64,000 nucleotides of DNA from Vitreimonas flagellata (GCF_004634425.1 NZ_SBJL01000001.1:1027001-1091000); one strand, 5' to 3'; shown: positions 9,926-17,595, counted from the first letter of the stretch. A program made the numbers and translations. The notes: generated by a model not told the origin, from the letters alone.

Positions 9926-9956
9926 AGCCTGCACCTTCCCACAATGGGAAGGTCAA
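9926..9956 (-). promoter_or_regulatory. CueR/HmrR-type promoter and operator of the copper ATPase gene
   Basis: The palindrome ACCTTCC-N7-GGAAGGT (9933-9953) lies between a -35 TTGACC (9956-9951, minus strand) and a weak -10 CAGGCT (9931-9926), separated by 19 bases. The over-long spacer filled by a palindrome is the hallmark of MerR-family activated promoters, and the half-sites match those known for CueR/HmrR. It reads into the ATPase gene; the regulator gene starts 25 bases away on the other strand. Confidence 0.88.
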
Positions 9957-9980
9957 CACGGAAAAATCAGGCGCGTTTCT

Positions 9981-10406
9981 ATGAACATAGGTCAAGCTTC
10001 CGAACGGTCAGGCGTCTCGGCCAAGATGATTCGCTATTATGAGAGCGTCGGCCTTCTGCCCTCGGCGGCTCGGCGCGCAAACGGCTATCGCGACTATGGC
10101 GATCAGGAAGTTGCCGTTCTCCAATTCGTTCGCCGCACACGCGACCTCGGCTTCTCGCTCGAAGAGGTCTCATCCCTTCTTGCACTATGGAGCAATACGA
10201 AACGGCCATCACGCGAGGTGAAGAAGCTCGCAGAAAAGCACATCGCGGACTTGGAGGTTCGCATGGCGGAGATGCGCGAAGTCTCAAAGACATTGAAGAA
10301 ACTCGCCGGCGCTTGCCACGGCGACGATCGCCCCGATTGCCCTATCCTCGATGACCTCTCTCAGCCCCGCACCAAACGGCCAGCCGCAAAGCGCGCTAAA
10401 GCCTAG
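9981..10406 (+). CDS. MerR-family copper-responsive activator (CueR/HmrR)
   Basis: 141 residues. An N-terminal winged helix (MNIGQASERSGVSAKMIRYYE) and the conserved Arg/Tyr region are followed by a dimerisation helix and the metal loop Cys112-x7-Cys120. These two cysteines have the same numbering as the Cu(I)-ligating cysteines of E. coli CueR, and Ser77, the residue associated with selectivity for +1 metals, is also present. A Lys-rich tail (KRPAAKRAKA) is extra. It should activate the divergent ATPase promoter, and probably the identical operator before the multicopper oxidase, when cytosolic Cu(I) rises. Confidence 0.93.
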   Translation: MNIGQASERSGVSAKMIRYYESVGLLPSAARRANGYRDYGDQEVAVLQFVRRTRDLGFSLEEVSSLLALWSNTKRPSREVKKLAEKHIADLEVRMAEMREVSKTLKKLAGACHGDDRPDCPILDDLSQPRTKRPAAKRAKA

Positions 10407-10416
10407 CGCCCGATCG

Positions 10417-10671
10417 CTAGTGTTGATGTAGCGCGCCTTGTGCGCGCATCTCGGCGCAATGCCGCATCATCTCCTCGTGGCTCATGCCGCCGTGCTGTGC
10501 CGGATCATGGTGAGCGGGATCGTGACCGCCCTGCGCCTGATGCTGCTCCATCATCTGGCAGTGCCGCATCATCTCCTCATGGCTCATCGTCTGATGACCC
10601 ATCCCCTGGGCCGTCGCGCAACCGCCAAGAGCCGCCGCAGACAGAAACACCGCAATAAATCCAGACCGCAT
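10417..10671 (-). CDS. His/Met-rich small lipoprotein, probable metal binder
   Basis: 84 residues with a signal peptide ending in the lipobox LGGC (Cys18). The mature part is dominated by His, Met and Gln and contains two copies of MSHEEMMRHC, each offering Met, His and Cys ligands, separated by HDPAHHDPAQH. The ribosome site AGGAGG stands six bases before the ATG. It converges with the CueR-like gene (10 bases apart). It likely buffers copper in the periplasm at the membrane surface (inference from composition). No named family recognised. Confidence 0.75.
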   Translation of the reverse strand: MRSGFIAVFLSAAALGGCATAQGMGHQTMSHEEMMRHCQMMEQHQAQGGHDPAHHDPAQHGGMSHEEMMRHCAEMRAQGALHQH

Positions 10672-10829
10672 CGTAATCCTCCTGGCAGGCTTGCAGCAAA
10701 AGACTGCAGTCAGTCAAAATACGCAGCCAACGAAGAAATCCCTCCAGACGCGGGCGATGTTGAGGGAAATCAACAGATGGCGCGTAATAGGTCTGCGAGC
10801 CGTCGCGCCGAGGAGCTCCAGAGAAGCCC

Positions 10830-11105
10830 ATGTCCGATCTTGATAGGTTGCTGGCCACATGGTCAGCTCGCCCAGCCCCTGCCGATCTCAGCCAACTTGA
10901 GCCGCAAGTATGGGCGCGTGTCGGCACGAGCGATCGCAGCTCGGCCCGTGGGGTGCTCGGCTTTCGGGTCGCCCTCGTCGCCTCTGTCATGGCCCTTGGC
11001 GTCATCGCCGGCGGAGCGGCAAGCGCCACGGCCGAACCCGAAGTCTCGCCGTTTGCGACACACTCAGCTTACGCGCCTTCGACCTTGCTTGAAGGTGGCA
11101 AGTGA
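10830..11105 (+). CDS. CnrY-like membrane anti-sigma factor
   Basis: 91 residues: a cytosolic stretch of about 44 residues, one membrane span (about 45-66, FRVALVASVMALGVIAGG) and a short periplasmic tail. Size, topology and position directly before a metal-sensor gene and an ECF sigma gene match CnrY of the Cupriavidus cnrYXH module, which holds its sigma factor at the membrane. Primary sequence similarity to CnrY cannot be judged by eye, so the call rests on architecture and context. Its stop overlaps the next start (GTGA), so the three genes are translationally coupled. Confidence 0.7.
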   Translation: MSDLDRLLATWSARPAPADLSQLEPQVWARVGTSDRSSARGVLGFRVALVASVMALGVIAGGAASATAEPEVSPFATHSAYAPSTLLEGGK

Positions 11106-11545
11106 ACCTCTCGTGGCGGGGACTGGCGATCACTGCGCTTGTGGCCTTTGCTGCTGGCGCCGGCGGCGTCTGGGTCGGGATGACCGGGATGCACGCATTT
11201 CATCATGGCCGCCCTGGCTTACATGATGTTGTGCACGAGCGGCTTGATCTCACCGAAGAGCAAACAACCCGAATTGAAGCCATCGAAGCCGAGTTCGCGA
11301 CGCGTCGGCGCGCACTCGAGATGGAAATGCAAGCCGCCAACGCTGACTTGGCCGCCGCAATTCGCGAAGAACACGGCTACGGCCCGCGCGTAACGGCCGC
11401 AATTGAACGCTTCCACCACGCCATGGGCGAGCTTCAATCGGAAACGATCCGCCATGTCTTCGCGATGCGCGAGGTGCTGACGCCCGAACAGCAAGCGATT
11501 TTTGACACCACTGTCGTTGACGCCCTCACCGCAGAGCAACAATGA
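11102..11545 (+). CDS. CnrX-like periplasmic metal sensor (heavy-metal resistance/Spy-like fold)
   Basis: 147 residues starting at a GTG overlapping the preceding stop. One N-terminal span (about 8-27) anchors an all-helical periplasmic domain ending in the LTPEQ motif of CnrX/ZraP/Spy-type proteins. Candidate ligands His41, His45, Glu62, His118 and Met122 each sit exactly one residue before the Ni/Co ligands described for Cupriavidus CnrX (His42, His46, Glu63, His119, Met123), with identical spacings. Extra His residues (31, 34, 35, 105, 106) are present. It probably relays periplasmic metal to the CnrY-like anti-sigma. Which metal is unknown; context suggests copper. Confidence 0.82.
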   Translation: MNLSWRGLAITALVAFAAGAGGVWVGMTGMHAFHHGRPGLHDVVHERLDLTEEQTTRIEAIEAEFATRRRALEMEMQAANADLAAAIREEHGYGPRVTAAIERFHHAMGELQSETIRHVFAMREVLTPEQQAIFDTTVVDALTAEQQ

Positions 11546-12099
11546 CCGAACCAGACGAGCGCGACGACGCCGCGCTCGTGGCGGCCGTTCTGGCGGGCGA
11601 TCAACGTGCATTCACACAGCTTATGCGGAGACACAAGGACAGCCTCTATCGCTTCGTGCGGGGTTACGTGGGTGATGCGAGCGAAGCCTATGATCTGGTG
11701 CAGGAATCTTTCGTCGCCGCCTGGCACGCACTCGCCCGCTATGATCGGCAACGCTCTTTCGGAATCTGGCTGAAACGCATCGCCATCAACAAGTGCCGCG
11801 ATTGGCGCCGCCGCCGCGCCGTGCGCGCGTTCTTTTACGATGCCGAGGATATTGATCGTCCCGGCCTCGACATTGCTCAACCGATCGCCGCCGCGAAAGA
11901 ACGCGAAGATGAATTGGCCCGGCTCGACGATGCCATCGCCGCACTTCCCGCGAACCTCAAGGAACCGCTGCTCCTCTCGCTCATGGGAGAGATGTCTCAT
12001 CGTGACATCGCCGAGGCGTTGGGAATGACCGCCAAGGCCGTTGAGGTCCGCATTTACCGCGCCAAACGAGCCCTCGCAGGAGCGCTGGCGACCCGTTGA
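11542..12099 (+). CDS. ECF sigma factor (CnrH-like)
   Basis: 185 residues. Sigma region 2 is seen at about 22-90 (LMRRHKDSLYRFVRGYVGD, DLVQESFVAAWHAL, WLKRIAINKCRDWRRRR) and region 4 at about 125-180 (LPANLKEPLLLSLMGEMSHRDIAEALGM with the helix-turn-helix AVEVRIYRAKRAL). There is no C-terminal extension. The ATG overlaps the sensor stop (ATGA), making a compact YXH-type operon. It likely directs RNA polymerase to the downstream multicopper oxidase operon and/or its own promoter (inference). The next gene starts 110 bases later behind a MerR-type operator. Confidence 0.9.
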   Translation: MTEPDERDDAALVAAVLAGDQRAFTQLMRRHKDSLYRFVRGYVGDASEAYDLVQESFVAAWHALARYDRQRSFGIWLKRIAINKCRDWRRRRAVRAFFYDAEDIDRPGLDIAQPIAAAKEREDELARLDDAIAALPANLKEPLLLSLMGEMSHRDIAEALGMTAKAVEVRIYRAKRALAGALATR

Positions 12100-12142
12100 G
12101 GGGTTTGCGGCCATAATGCGTATTTCCACTGACCGCGATGGC

Positions 12143-12173
12143 TTGACCTTCCAGCGGTGGGAAGGTGCAGAAC
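12143..12173 (+). promoter_or_regulatory. Second CueR/HmrR-type promoter, before the multicopper oxidase operon
   Basis: TTGACC (12143-12148), then the palindrome ACCTTCC-N7-GGAAGGT (12146-12166), then a weak -10 CAGAAC (12168-12173) with 19-base spacing. Half-sites, spacer length and flanking bases (TTGACC..., ...GGTGCAG) are the same as in the ATPase promoter, so the same MerR-family protein should bind both. It ends 35 bases before the GTG start of the oxidase. Confidence 0.85.
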
Positions 12174-12208
12174 ATCGTGGGCTGCGGACGACGGCCAAGG
12201 AGATCATC

Positions 12209-13918
12209 GTGTCGGTTGAGCGCCGGACCTTACTGAAAGCAATCGCCGGCGGCGCCGGGCTCGCCAGCGTGCAGGGTCTGTTTCCCGCATGGGCGCAAAC
12301 CGGATCGCGCGGCATCGCGCCAACAATCACAACGCTCAGCGGACCTGACATCGCGCTCACCGTTGGCCACGCACCGTTCAGCGTCGGCGGGCGCACTGGC
12401 CATGCCGTAACCGTTAACGGCACACTCCCCGCCCCGCTGCTGCGTCTTCGCGAAGGTCAGCGCGCGCAGCTCTCCGTGACCAACACGCTCGACGAAGACA
12501 CTTCAATTCATTGGCACGGCATCTTGCTGCCATTCCAAATGGACGGCGTGCCGGGCATCAGCTTCCCCGGCATCCGCCCGGGCGAAACGTTCGTCTATGA
12601 TTTCCCGGTTCGCCAGGCTGGCACCTATTGGTATCATAGCCACTCAGGTCTTCAGGAAGCGATGGGCCATTTCGGTCCGATGATTATCGATCCTGCGGGC
12701 GCCGATCCTGTCGCCTATGACCGCGAACATGTGATCGTGCTCTCCGACTGGAGCTTTTTGCATCCGCACGAAATCCTGCGCCGTCTGAAGGCAAGCCCCG
12801 GCTATTTCAACCAACAGCGCACCACCGTCGCTGGCCTCCTCTCCGGCGAGGACCGCATGGGCGCTTCGCAACGCCGCATGTGGGCCGGGATGCGCATGGA
12901 TCCGCGCGACATCTCAGACGTCACCGGCTCTACATACACTTATCTCGTCAACGGCCACGGGCCTGACGAGAATTGGACCGGCCTGTTCGAGCCCGGCGAG
13001 CGCGTCCGTCTCCGCATCATCAACGCTTCGGCGATGACCAACTTCAATGTGCGCATCCCGGGCTTGCCGATGACCGTCGTGCAAGCGGATGGTGAAAACG
13101 TCCGCCCAGTCGAAGTCGATGAGTTTCAGATCGCGGTGGCGGAGACTTACGACGTCATGGTCAACCCGCGTGAAGATCGCGCCTACACGCTCGTTTCAGA
13201 AGCCGTAGATCGCTCCGGCATGGGCCGCGCCACCATCGCGCCGCGCCTCGGCATGAGCGCCGAAGTCCCACTAGTCCGCCAGGTGCCAAATCTCACCATG
13301 CGGGACATGGGTATGGATATGGGCGCCATGGATCACGGCAACATGGACCATGGCGACATGAACATGCGCGACACATCGCTCGCGCCGCCGAGTATGGCCG
13401 TCGGCGTTGGCGTGCAGAGCATCTCGCCCATGCCGGAGAATCGTCTGGCCGAACGCCCGCTCGGGCTTGAGAACGAACCGCACCGCGTTCTGGTCTACAC
13501 CGATCTCGTCGCGCTCAATCCCAACCGCGACACGCGCCCGCCATCACGCACGCTGGAGATCCACCTCACCGGCAACATGGAACGCTACATGTGGGGCTTC
13601 GACGGCCGCCGCTTCAACGAGATCGTCGAGCCACTCCGTTTCGAGCGCAACGAGCGCGTCCGCGTCACGCTCGTGAACGACACAATGATGCAACACCCGA
13701 TCCATCTGCACGGACACTTTTTCGAACTGGTCAACGGACATGGACCCAATCAACCTCTGAAGCACACTGTGAACGTCGCGCCAGGCGGTCGCTTGTCTTT
13801 CGATCTCACGGCCGACGCGCCCGGCGATTGGGCGTTTCACTGCCACATGATGATGCACATGCACTCGGGCATGTTCAACGTCGTGAGCATTCGGCCATTG
13901 GATGGCGTCGCATCATGA
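12209..13918 (+). CDS. Tat-exported multicopper oxidase (CopA/PcoA family)
   Basis: 569 residues. A periplasmic cuprous oxidase that turns toxic Cu(I) into Cu(II). The GTG at 12209 has AAGGAG six bases upstream and opens directly with a twin-arginine signal (ERRTLLKA... AWAQ); the in-frame extension upstream would run through the operator. Type 2/3 copper motifs HWHG (101-104) and YHSHSG (142-147) lie in the first cupredoxin domain, HPIHLHGHF (about 496) and HCHMMMHMHSGMF (about 544) in the last. A Met/His-rich insert (MGMDMGAMDHGNMDHGDMNM) is typical of PcoA/CopA. First gene of the copper operon; its stop overlaps the copB start. Confidence 0.95.
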   Translation: MSVERRTLLKAIAGGAGLASVQGLFPAWAQTGSRGIAPTITTLSGPDIALTVGHAPFSVGGRTGHAVTVNGTLPAPLLRLREGQRAQLSVTNTLDEDTSIHWHGILLPFQMDGVPGISFPGIRPGETFVYDFPVRQAGTYWYHSHSGLQEAMGHFGPMIIDPAGADPVAYDREHVIVLSDWSFLHPHEILRRLKASPGYFNQQRTTVAGLLSGEDRMGASQRRMWAGMRMDPRDISDVTGSTYTYLVNGHGPDENWTGLFEPGERVRLRIINASAMTNFNVRIPGLPMTVVQADGENVRPVEVDEFQIAVAETYDVMVNPREDRAYTLVSEAVDRSGMGRATIAPRLGMSAEVPLVRQVPNLTMRDMGMDMGAMDHGNMDHGDMNMRDTSLAPPSMAVGVGVQSISPMPENRLAERPLGLENEPHRVLVYTDLVALNPNRDTRPPSRTLEIHLTGNMERYMWGFDGRRFNEIVEPLRFERNERVRVTLVNDTMMQHPIHLHGHFFELVNGHGPNQPLKHTVNVAPGGRLSFDLTADAPGDWAFHCHMMMHMHSGMFNVVSIRPLDGVAS

Positions 13919-14787
13919 AGATGATGGCCGCATTCGTCGCGCCATTGGTTCTCGCAACAGCCATGCCTGCCGCCGCCCAAGACCACGCGCAACATGAAAC
14001 CCAGACGCCCGCACCCGATCCGCACGCTGGGCATACCCGCGCAACAACGCCGCAAGCGACGCCGCCAGCCAGCGGCGAGGCGAACGCCGCCGACCTCTAT
14101 TTTGACCCTGCCGCGATGGCCCGCGCGCGAGAGCAACTGGTCACCGAGAACGGCGGCATGCGAACTCACGCCATCATCCTTGAGGAGTTGGAGGCCGGAT
14201 TCGACGATGAGAGCGAGACTTACGCTTGGCACGTCCAAGGTTGGTATGGGGGCGACGTCCACCGGTTCTGGTGGAAATCCGAGGGCGAAAGCGCGTTTGG
14301 CGAAGAAATCGAACACGCCGAGCTGCAGCTCCTCTACAGCCGTGCTGTAACACCCTACTTCGATCTGCAAGCGGGCGTTCGGCAGTCCTATCTCGACGGC
14401 GAAGATCGCACCGATTTGGTTGTCGGCATTCAAGGACTCGCGCCCCATTGGTTCGAAGTCGGCGCAGCGGCGTTCGTCTCCACTGAGGGCGACGTGACTG
14501 CGCGTGCTGAGGCCGAATACGATCTTCGGCTCACTCAAAAGCTCATCCTGCAACCAAGCGCCGAACTCCATTTCGCGGCGCAAGACATCCCCGATCTTGA
14601 TGTAGGCGCGGGCTTCACAGACGCGAACTTAGGCGTGCGCCTGCGTTATGAAATCAGCCGAAGCTTTGCCCCTTACGTCGGCGTCGAATGGACAAGCGCA
14701 CTCGGCGAGACCCGCGAGATTCGTGAATCTCTCGGCGCAGACACTCAATCAACACGCACGGTCATCGGACTGCGCGCCCTCTTCTGA
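13915..14787 (+). CDS. copB: Copper resistance outer-membrane protein CopB
   Basis: 290 residues. A signal peptide (cleavage near AAAQ) is followed by a His-rich stretch, then an outer-membrane barrel domain of the CopB/PcoB family: FWWKSEGE, ELQLLYSRAVTPYFDLQAGVRQ, SYLDGEDRTDLVVGIQGLAPHWFEVGAAAFVS and alternating beta strands, finishing with a terminal Phe. The ATG overlaps the oxidase stop (ATGA). It works with the multicopper oxidase in periplasmic copper handling, sequestering or exporting copper at the outer membrane. Confidence 0.93.
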   Translation: MKMMAAFVAPLVLATAMPAAAQDHAQHETQTPAPDPHAGHTRATTPQATPPASGEANAADLYFDPAAMARAREQLVTENGGMRTHAIILEELEAGFDDESETYAWHVQGWYGGDVHRFWWKSEGESAFGEEIEHAELQLLYSRAVTPYFDLQAGVRQSYLDGEDRTDLVVGIQGLAPHWFEVGAAAFVSTEGDVTARAEAEYDLRLTQKLILQPSAELHFAAQDIPDLDVGAGFTDANLGVRLRYEISRSFAPYVGVEWTSALGETREIRESLGADTQSTRTVIGLRALF

Positions 14788-14804
14788 TCTGAATGGAGAA
14801 TATC

Positions 14805-15176
14805 ATGTCCAAACTCCCCCTCATGCTCGGCGCGGTGCTTGCGCTCTTCGCCACAGCGCCGATCGCAGCGGCCCAACACAATCACGGCAGCCACGGCGCG
14901 CAGAGCACCATCCAGACCAATCCAGCGGACGGCACGATGGGCGCGGCGCCACAAACATTCAGCGCAACGTTTGAACATCCAATGCGGCTGACCGCACTCG
15001 TCATCACGCCCAGCGGTGGCGATCCAATCGCGGTGACCGTCCCAGCCAGCGCGGCTGCAACCACGCCAAGCGTAGCGCTACCGCGCTTAGCGCCGGGCAA
15101 CTACACGTTCACGTGGACCGCCAGCGGCGACGACAATCACACGATGACCGGCCGCGTTCGCTACATGGTGCATTGA
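14805..15176 (+). CDS. Divergent CopC-type periplasmic copper-binding protein
   Basis: 123 residues starting at the second ATG (GGAG six bases upstream). The signal peptide ends AAAQ; the mature N-terminus is His-rich (HNHGSHG). The remaining beta-sandwich follows the CopC pattern (NPADGTMGAAPQTFSATFEHPMRLTALVITP, LAPGNYTFTWTASGDDNHTMTGRVRYMV), but the canonical DGHVMPG site is altered to DDNHTMTG. Likely a second copper chaperone with changed ligands; it lies between copB and a canonical copC. Confidence 0.78.
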   Translation: MSKLPLMLGAVLALFATAPIAAAQHNHGSHGAQSTIQTNPADGTMGAAPQTFSATFEHPMRLTALVITPSGGDPIAVTVPASAAATTPSVALPRLAPGNYTFTWTASGDDNHTMTGRVRYMVH

Positions 15177-15198
15177 GCACAGCACGGGAGCACTCCTC

Positions 15199-15555
15199 AT
15201 GAAACGTCTCTTGCTGGCGCTCGTGGCGATCATGCTACCGCTCGTCGCCGCCCCTCCCGCTCTGGCGCACACCGCTGTGCGTGAGACGAGCATCACTGAC
15301 AATTCCACGCTCTCAGCAGCGCCGGAGAACTTCACGGTCACGTTCTCCGTTGCGACTGGACTGGCGAACGTGACGCTCACCAACGCAGCGGGACGCAACA
15401 TCGCCCTCGACTACACGCCACCCCACGCGATGACGACATCATTCACGATCCCGCTGCCCACGCTCGCGTCAGGCGCTTACACAATCTCGTGGCGGACAAT
15501 GGCCCATGATGGCCACGTCATGCCAGGCGCCATCCATTTCACAGTGGCTGACTAG
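15199..15555 (+). CDS. copC: Periplasmic copper-binding protein CopC
   Basis: 118 residues. The signal peptide is cleaved after ALA so that His24 becomes the mature N-terminal residue, the usual Cu(II) ligand of CopC. The second part of the site is in the conserved AHDGHVMPGAIHFTV near the C-terminus. Fold motifs AAPENFTVTFS and GAYTISWRTM are typical. Its stop overlaps the start of copD by one base, and CopC/CopD are known partners in copper uptake or delivery to periplasmic oxidases. Confidence 0.93.
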   Translation: MKRLLLALVAIMLPLVAAPPALAHTAVRETSITDNSTLSAAPENFTVTFSVATGLANVTLTNAAGRNIALDYTPPHAMTTSFTIPLPTLASGAYTISWRTMAHDGHVMPGAIHFTVAD

Positions 15556-16409
15556 TGGAGGCCGATCCGCTCGCGCCCGCGCTTTTTGCGATCAAGCTTG
15601 GGCTCTACGGATCGGCACTCCTCGCAGCAGGTCTTGGCCTGCACGCGAGCTTAAACATCATCGCACGCGAGGACCGTCCGCGCGCGCTGCGCACCGCGGC
15701 GGTCGCAGGTCTAACTGCGCTCATCTTTGCTGCGCTTCGGCTCGGCCTCGCGAACGTGCAGTTGGGCGGCGCTAACGCGCTTCTCGATCCCGCAACGCTG
15801 TCGTGGACATGGCCCGCGCTTGGTCCCAGCTCGACAGCTGTTGTCGTTGGCGCTGTTGCTATGGCGGCCGGATGGTTGCTGCGCTCGTCTATCGCCACTG
15901 CCATCGGCGCCATCGCATTTTCCATTTCCTTTGGTCTAACCGGTCATACCCAAGCCTTAGAGTCTCCTGGCCTTGCACCGTGGGCGCTAGGCGCGCACGT
16001 GCTCATCGCCGCATTCTGGTTTGCTGGGCCGATAACACTTTGGCCAGCTCGCAGTCTTGAAGAGGCAACGCTCGCCGCGCGCGTGACGCGGTTCTCCAAG
16101 TTCGCCGTCGCCGCCGTTCCCGCGCTCTTCGCGCTTGGAGTTTGGCTGGGGTTACTTCTCGCGGGCGGATGGACGCCGTTGCTGACGAGCCTGTACGGCC
16201 AATTGCTGATCGCAAAGCTTGCCGCCGCCAACTTCGCTCTCGCACTCGGCGCTTACAACAAATCTGTGGTCACGGCGCGCTTGCAGACCGCCCCCGAAAC
16301 TGGCCAGCGCGCGTTGAGACTCACACTTGGCCTCGACGCCGTTCTATTTCTCATTGCGCTCGCAGCCATCGCCGCAGCGACCAGCTTGACGGGACCACCG
16401 TCACCTTAG
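15555..16409 (+). CDS. copD: CopD-family copper-transport membrane protein
   Basis: 284 residues with eight predicted spans and a GTG start overlapping the copC stop (TAGTG). CopD/PcoD-like features include GLTGHTQALESPG, a His in HVLIAAFWFAGPITLWPA, and the pattern RVTRFSKFAVAAVPALFALGVWLGLLLAGGW. It probably moves copper across the inner membrane from CopC. It closes the mco-copB-copC-copC-copD run; the next gene follows after 22 bases. Confidence 0.9.
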   Translation: MEADPLAPALFAIKLGLYGSALLAAGLGLHASLNIIAREDRPRALRTAAVAGLTALIFAALRLGLANVQLGGANALLDPATLSWTWPALGPSSTAVVVGAVAMAAGWLLRSSIATAIGAIAFSISFGLTGHTQALESPGLAPWALGAHVLIAAFWFAGPITLWPARSLEEATLAARVTRFSKFAVAAVPALFALGVWLGLLLAGGWTPLLTSLYGQLLIAKLAAANFALALGAYNKSVVTARLQTAPETGQRALRLTLGLDAVLFLIALAAIAAATSLTGPPSP

Positions 16410-16431
16410 AATTTCGTTTGGGGGAAATTTT

Positions 16432-17142
16432 ATGTCACTCGCACGTCTTGCATCGTTCGTTCATAAGTGGCTCGCGTTGCTCGTCGGCATTCAGATCGTG
16501 TTTTGGGTCGTCAGCGGCCTTTTCTTCACGATCTTTCCAATTCAACAGATACGCAGCGAGAACCTCATCCGGCCCTCGCAGGCGCAAACCCTCGACACTG
16601 CAACGCTTGCGTCTCTGGCCAGCCTGCGCGGAGACCAGAACGCGCTTCCAACGAAGCTCACGATCGAGAGACGCCCGATAGGCCAGGTCGTCGTGGCGGA
16701 ATTTGCCGACGCTTCGCCCATCCTCTTCGATACCACTACGCTGCAACGCCTTTCGCCACTCAGCGCCGAACAAGCGAACGCCGTCGCCCGCGCACACGTC
16801 ACGCTCACTTCCGCCCCCACCGGCGCAACACTCGTAACTGAAGAGACGGCGGAATACCGTGGCGCGTTGCCCGCGTGGCGCGTGCAATTCCCGGACGGCG
16901 GCCTTTCGGTATACGTCGCCCAGAACACCGGCGCCGTCACCGCACGCCGTTCCGATCTATGGCGCCTCTACGATACACTATGGGCCCTGCACATCATGGA
17001 CTGGCAGAACCACGAAGACTTCAATCATCCGCTCATCATCATCGTCACGACGATCACGCTACTCTCGGTGATCGCGGGGATTGTACTTATTCCCTACCGC
17101 ATCCGCTTCCGCGCGCGGCCGAAGTCTTTGCAATCCCCATAG
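16432..17142 (+). CDS. PepSY-domain membrane protein
   Basis: 236 residues with a good ribosome site (GGGGGAAATTTT before the ATG). An N-terminal span (about 15-40, LLVGIQIVFWVVSGLFFTIF) precedes an extracytoplasmic PepSY-like region (ALPAWRVQFPDGGLSVYVAQNTGAV, RRSDLWRLYDTLWALHIMDW) and a C-terminal span (HPLIIIVTTITLLSVIAGIVLI). Such proteins occur in metal-reductase and iron-uptake systems. Being last in the copper operon, it may take part in periplasmic metal redox chemistry; the function is inferred from context only. Confidence 0.8.
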   Translation: MSLARLASFVHKWLALLVGIQIVFWVVSGLFFTIFPIQQIRSENLIRPSQAQTLDTATLASLASLRGDQNALPTKLTIERRPIGQVVVAEFADASPILFDTTTLQRLSPLSAEQANAVARAHVTLTSAPTGATLVTEETAEYRGALPAWRVQFPDGGLSVYVAQNTGAVTARRSDLWRLYDTLWALHIMDWQNHEDFNHPLIIIVTTITLLSVIAGIVLIPYRIRFRARPKSLQSP

Positions 17143-17438
17143 CCGTAGGATTTGCCTCGGCAGAGAGTCTGCCGCCCGCGTCGCGCAATCAATTGCACCC
17201 TGACAGCGGAAGCCGGTGTCCAGCCAACCAATCGCATCCTAGCCTTACACCCGCCCAACATCGGCCAAGAGATGGAAACTGGGACGTGAACTCTCACAAG
17301 CCACGACCGATTGAATTGGCCGCTGACCTTTTTGGAGGCCGTGACCTGGCCATAGAGCCCTTGGCCGTCGGCGTAGCGGCCGGGCGCCCGAAGCTGACGT
17401 AGCTTCAAATCGGTCAATTGTTCGATCTGCTTGGCCAC
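17094..17438 (-). pseudogene. Truncated tyrosine-recombinase (phage-type integrase) remnant
   Basis: The first 48 or so residues (MAKQIEQLTDLKLRQL, RAPGRYADGQGLYGQV, NRSWLVRV) match the arm-binding DUF4102 N-terminus of P4-like integrases (typical LTD..ALKPPGRYADGGGLYL..). The remainder of the 114-residue frame is unrelated and no catalytic domain follows, so the gene is broken. It lies 158 bases from the 3' end of tRNA-Ser, as integrases of tRNA-targeted islands do. Its 3' part overlaps the end of the PepSY gene, implying loss of the catalytic half before or during assembly of the copper operon here. Confidence 0.75.
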
Positions 17439-17595
17439 ACGGCCGCTCCCGTACCTACCACGTACCCACCGCGTTAGGCCGACAGACAGACGACATCAAC
17501 GGACGCCTGCGGCGCCCGCTCCTTGATAATGCTCTGTTTTCAATGAGTTTTGAGATCTGTGGCGTATGCAAGCGCACACCACGCGGACGGCCCGC

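Noticed and set aside
9887-9934. GTG at 9934 as the start of the copper ATPase
   Set aside because: It lies within the MerR operator and the promoter spacer, so the mRNA would not contain it. ATG 9886 is used.
10765-10788. GGAAAT...CGTAAT as an ECF promoter for the CnrYXH-like operon
   Set aside because: Only 12 bases separate the two words, much shorter than the usual 15-17 of ECF promoters.
12041-12208. N-terminal extension of the multicopper oxidase
   Set aside because: The 56 extra codons cross the sigma gene end and the operator; the twin-arginine signal begins at GTG 12209.
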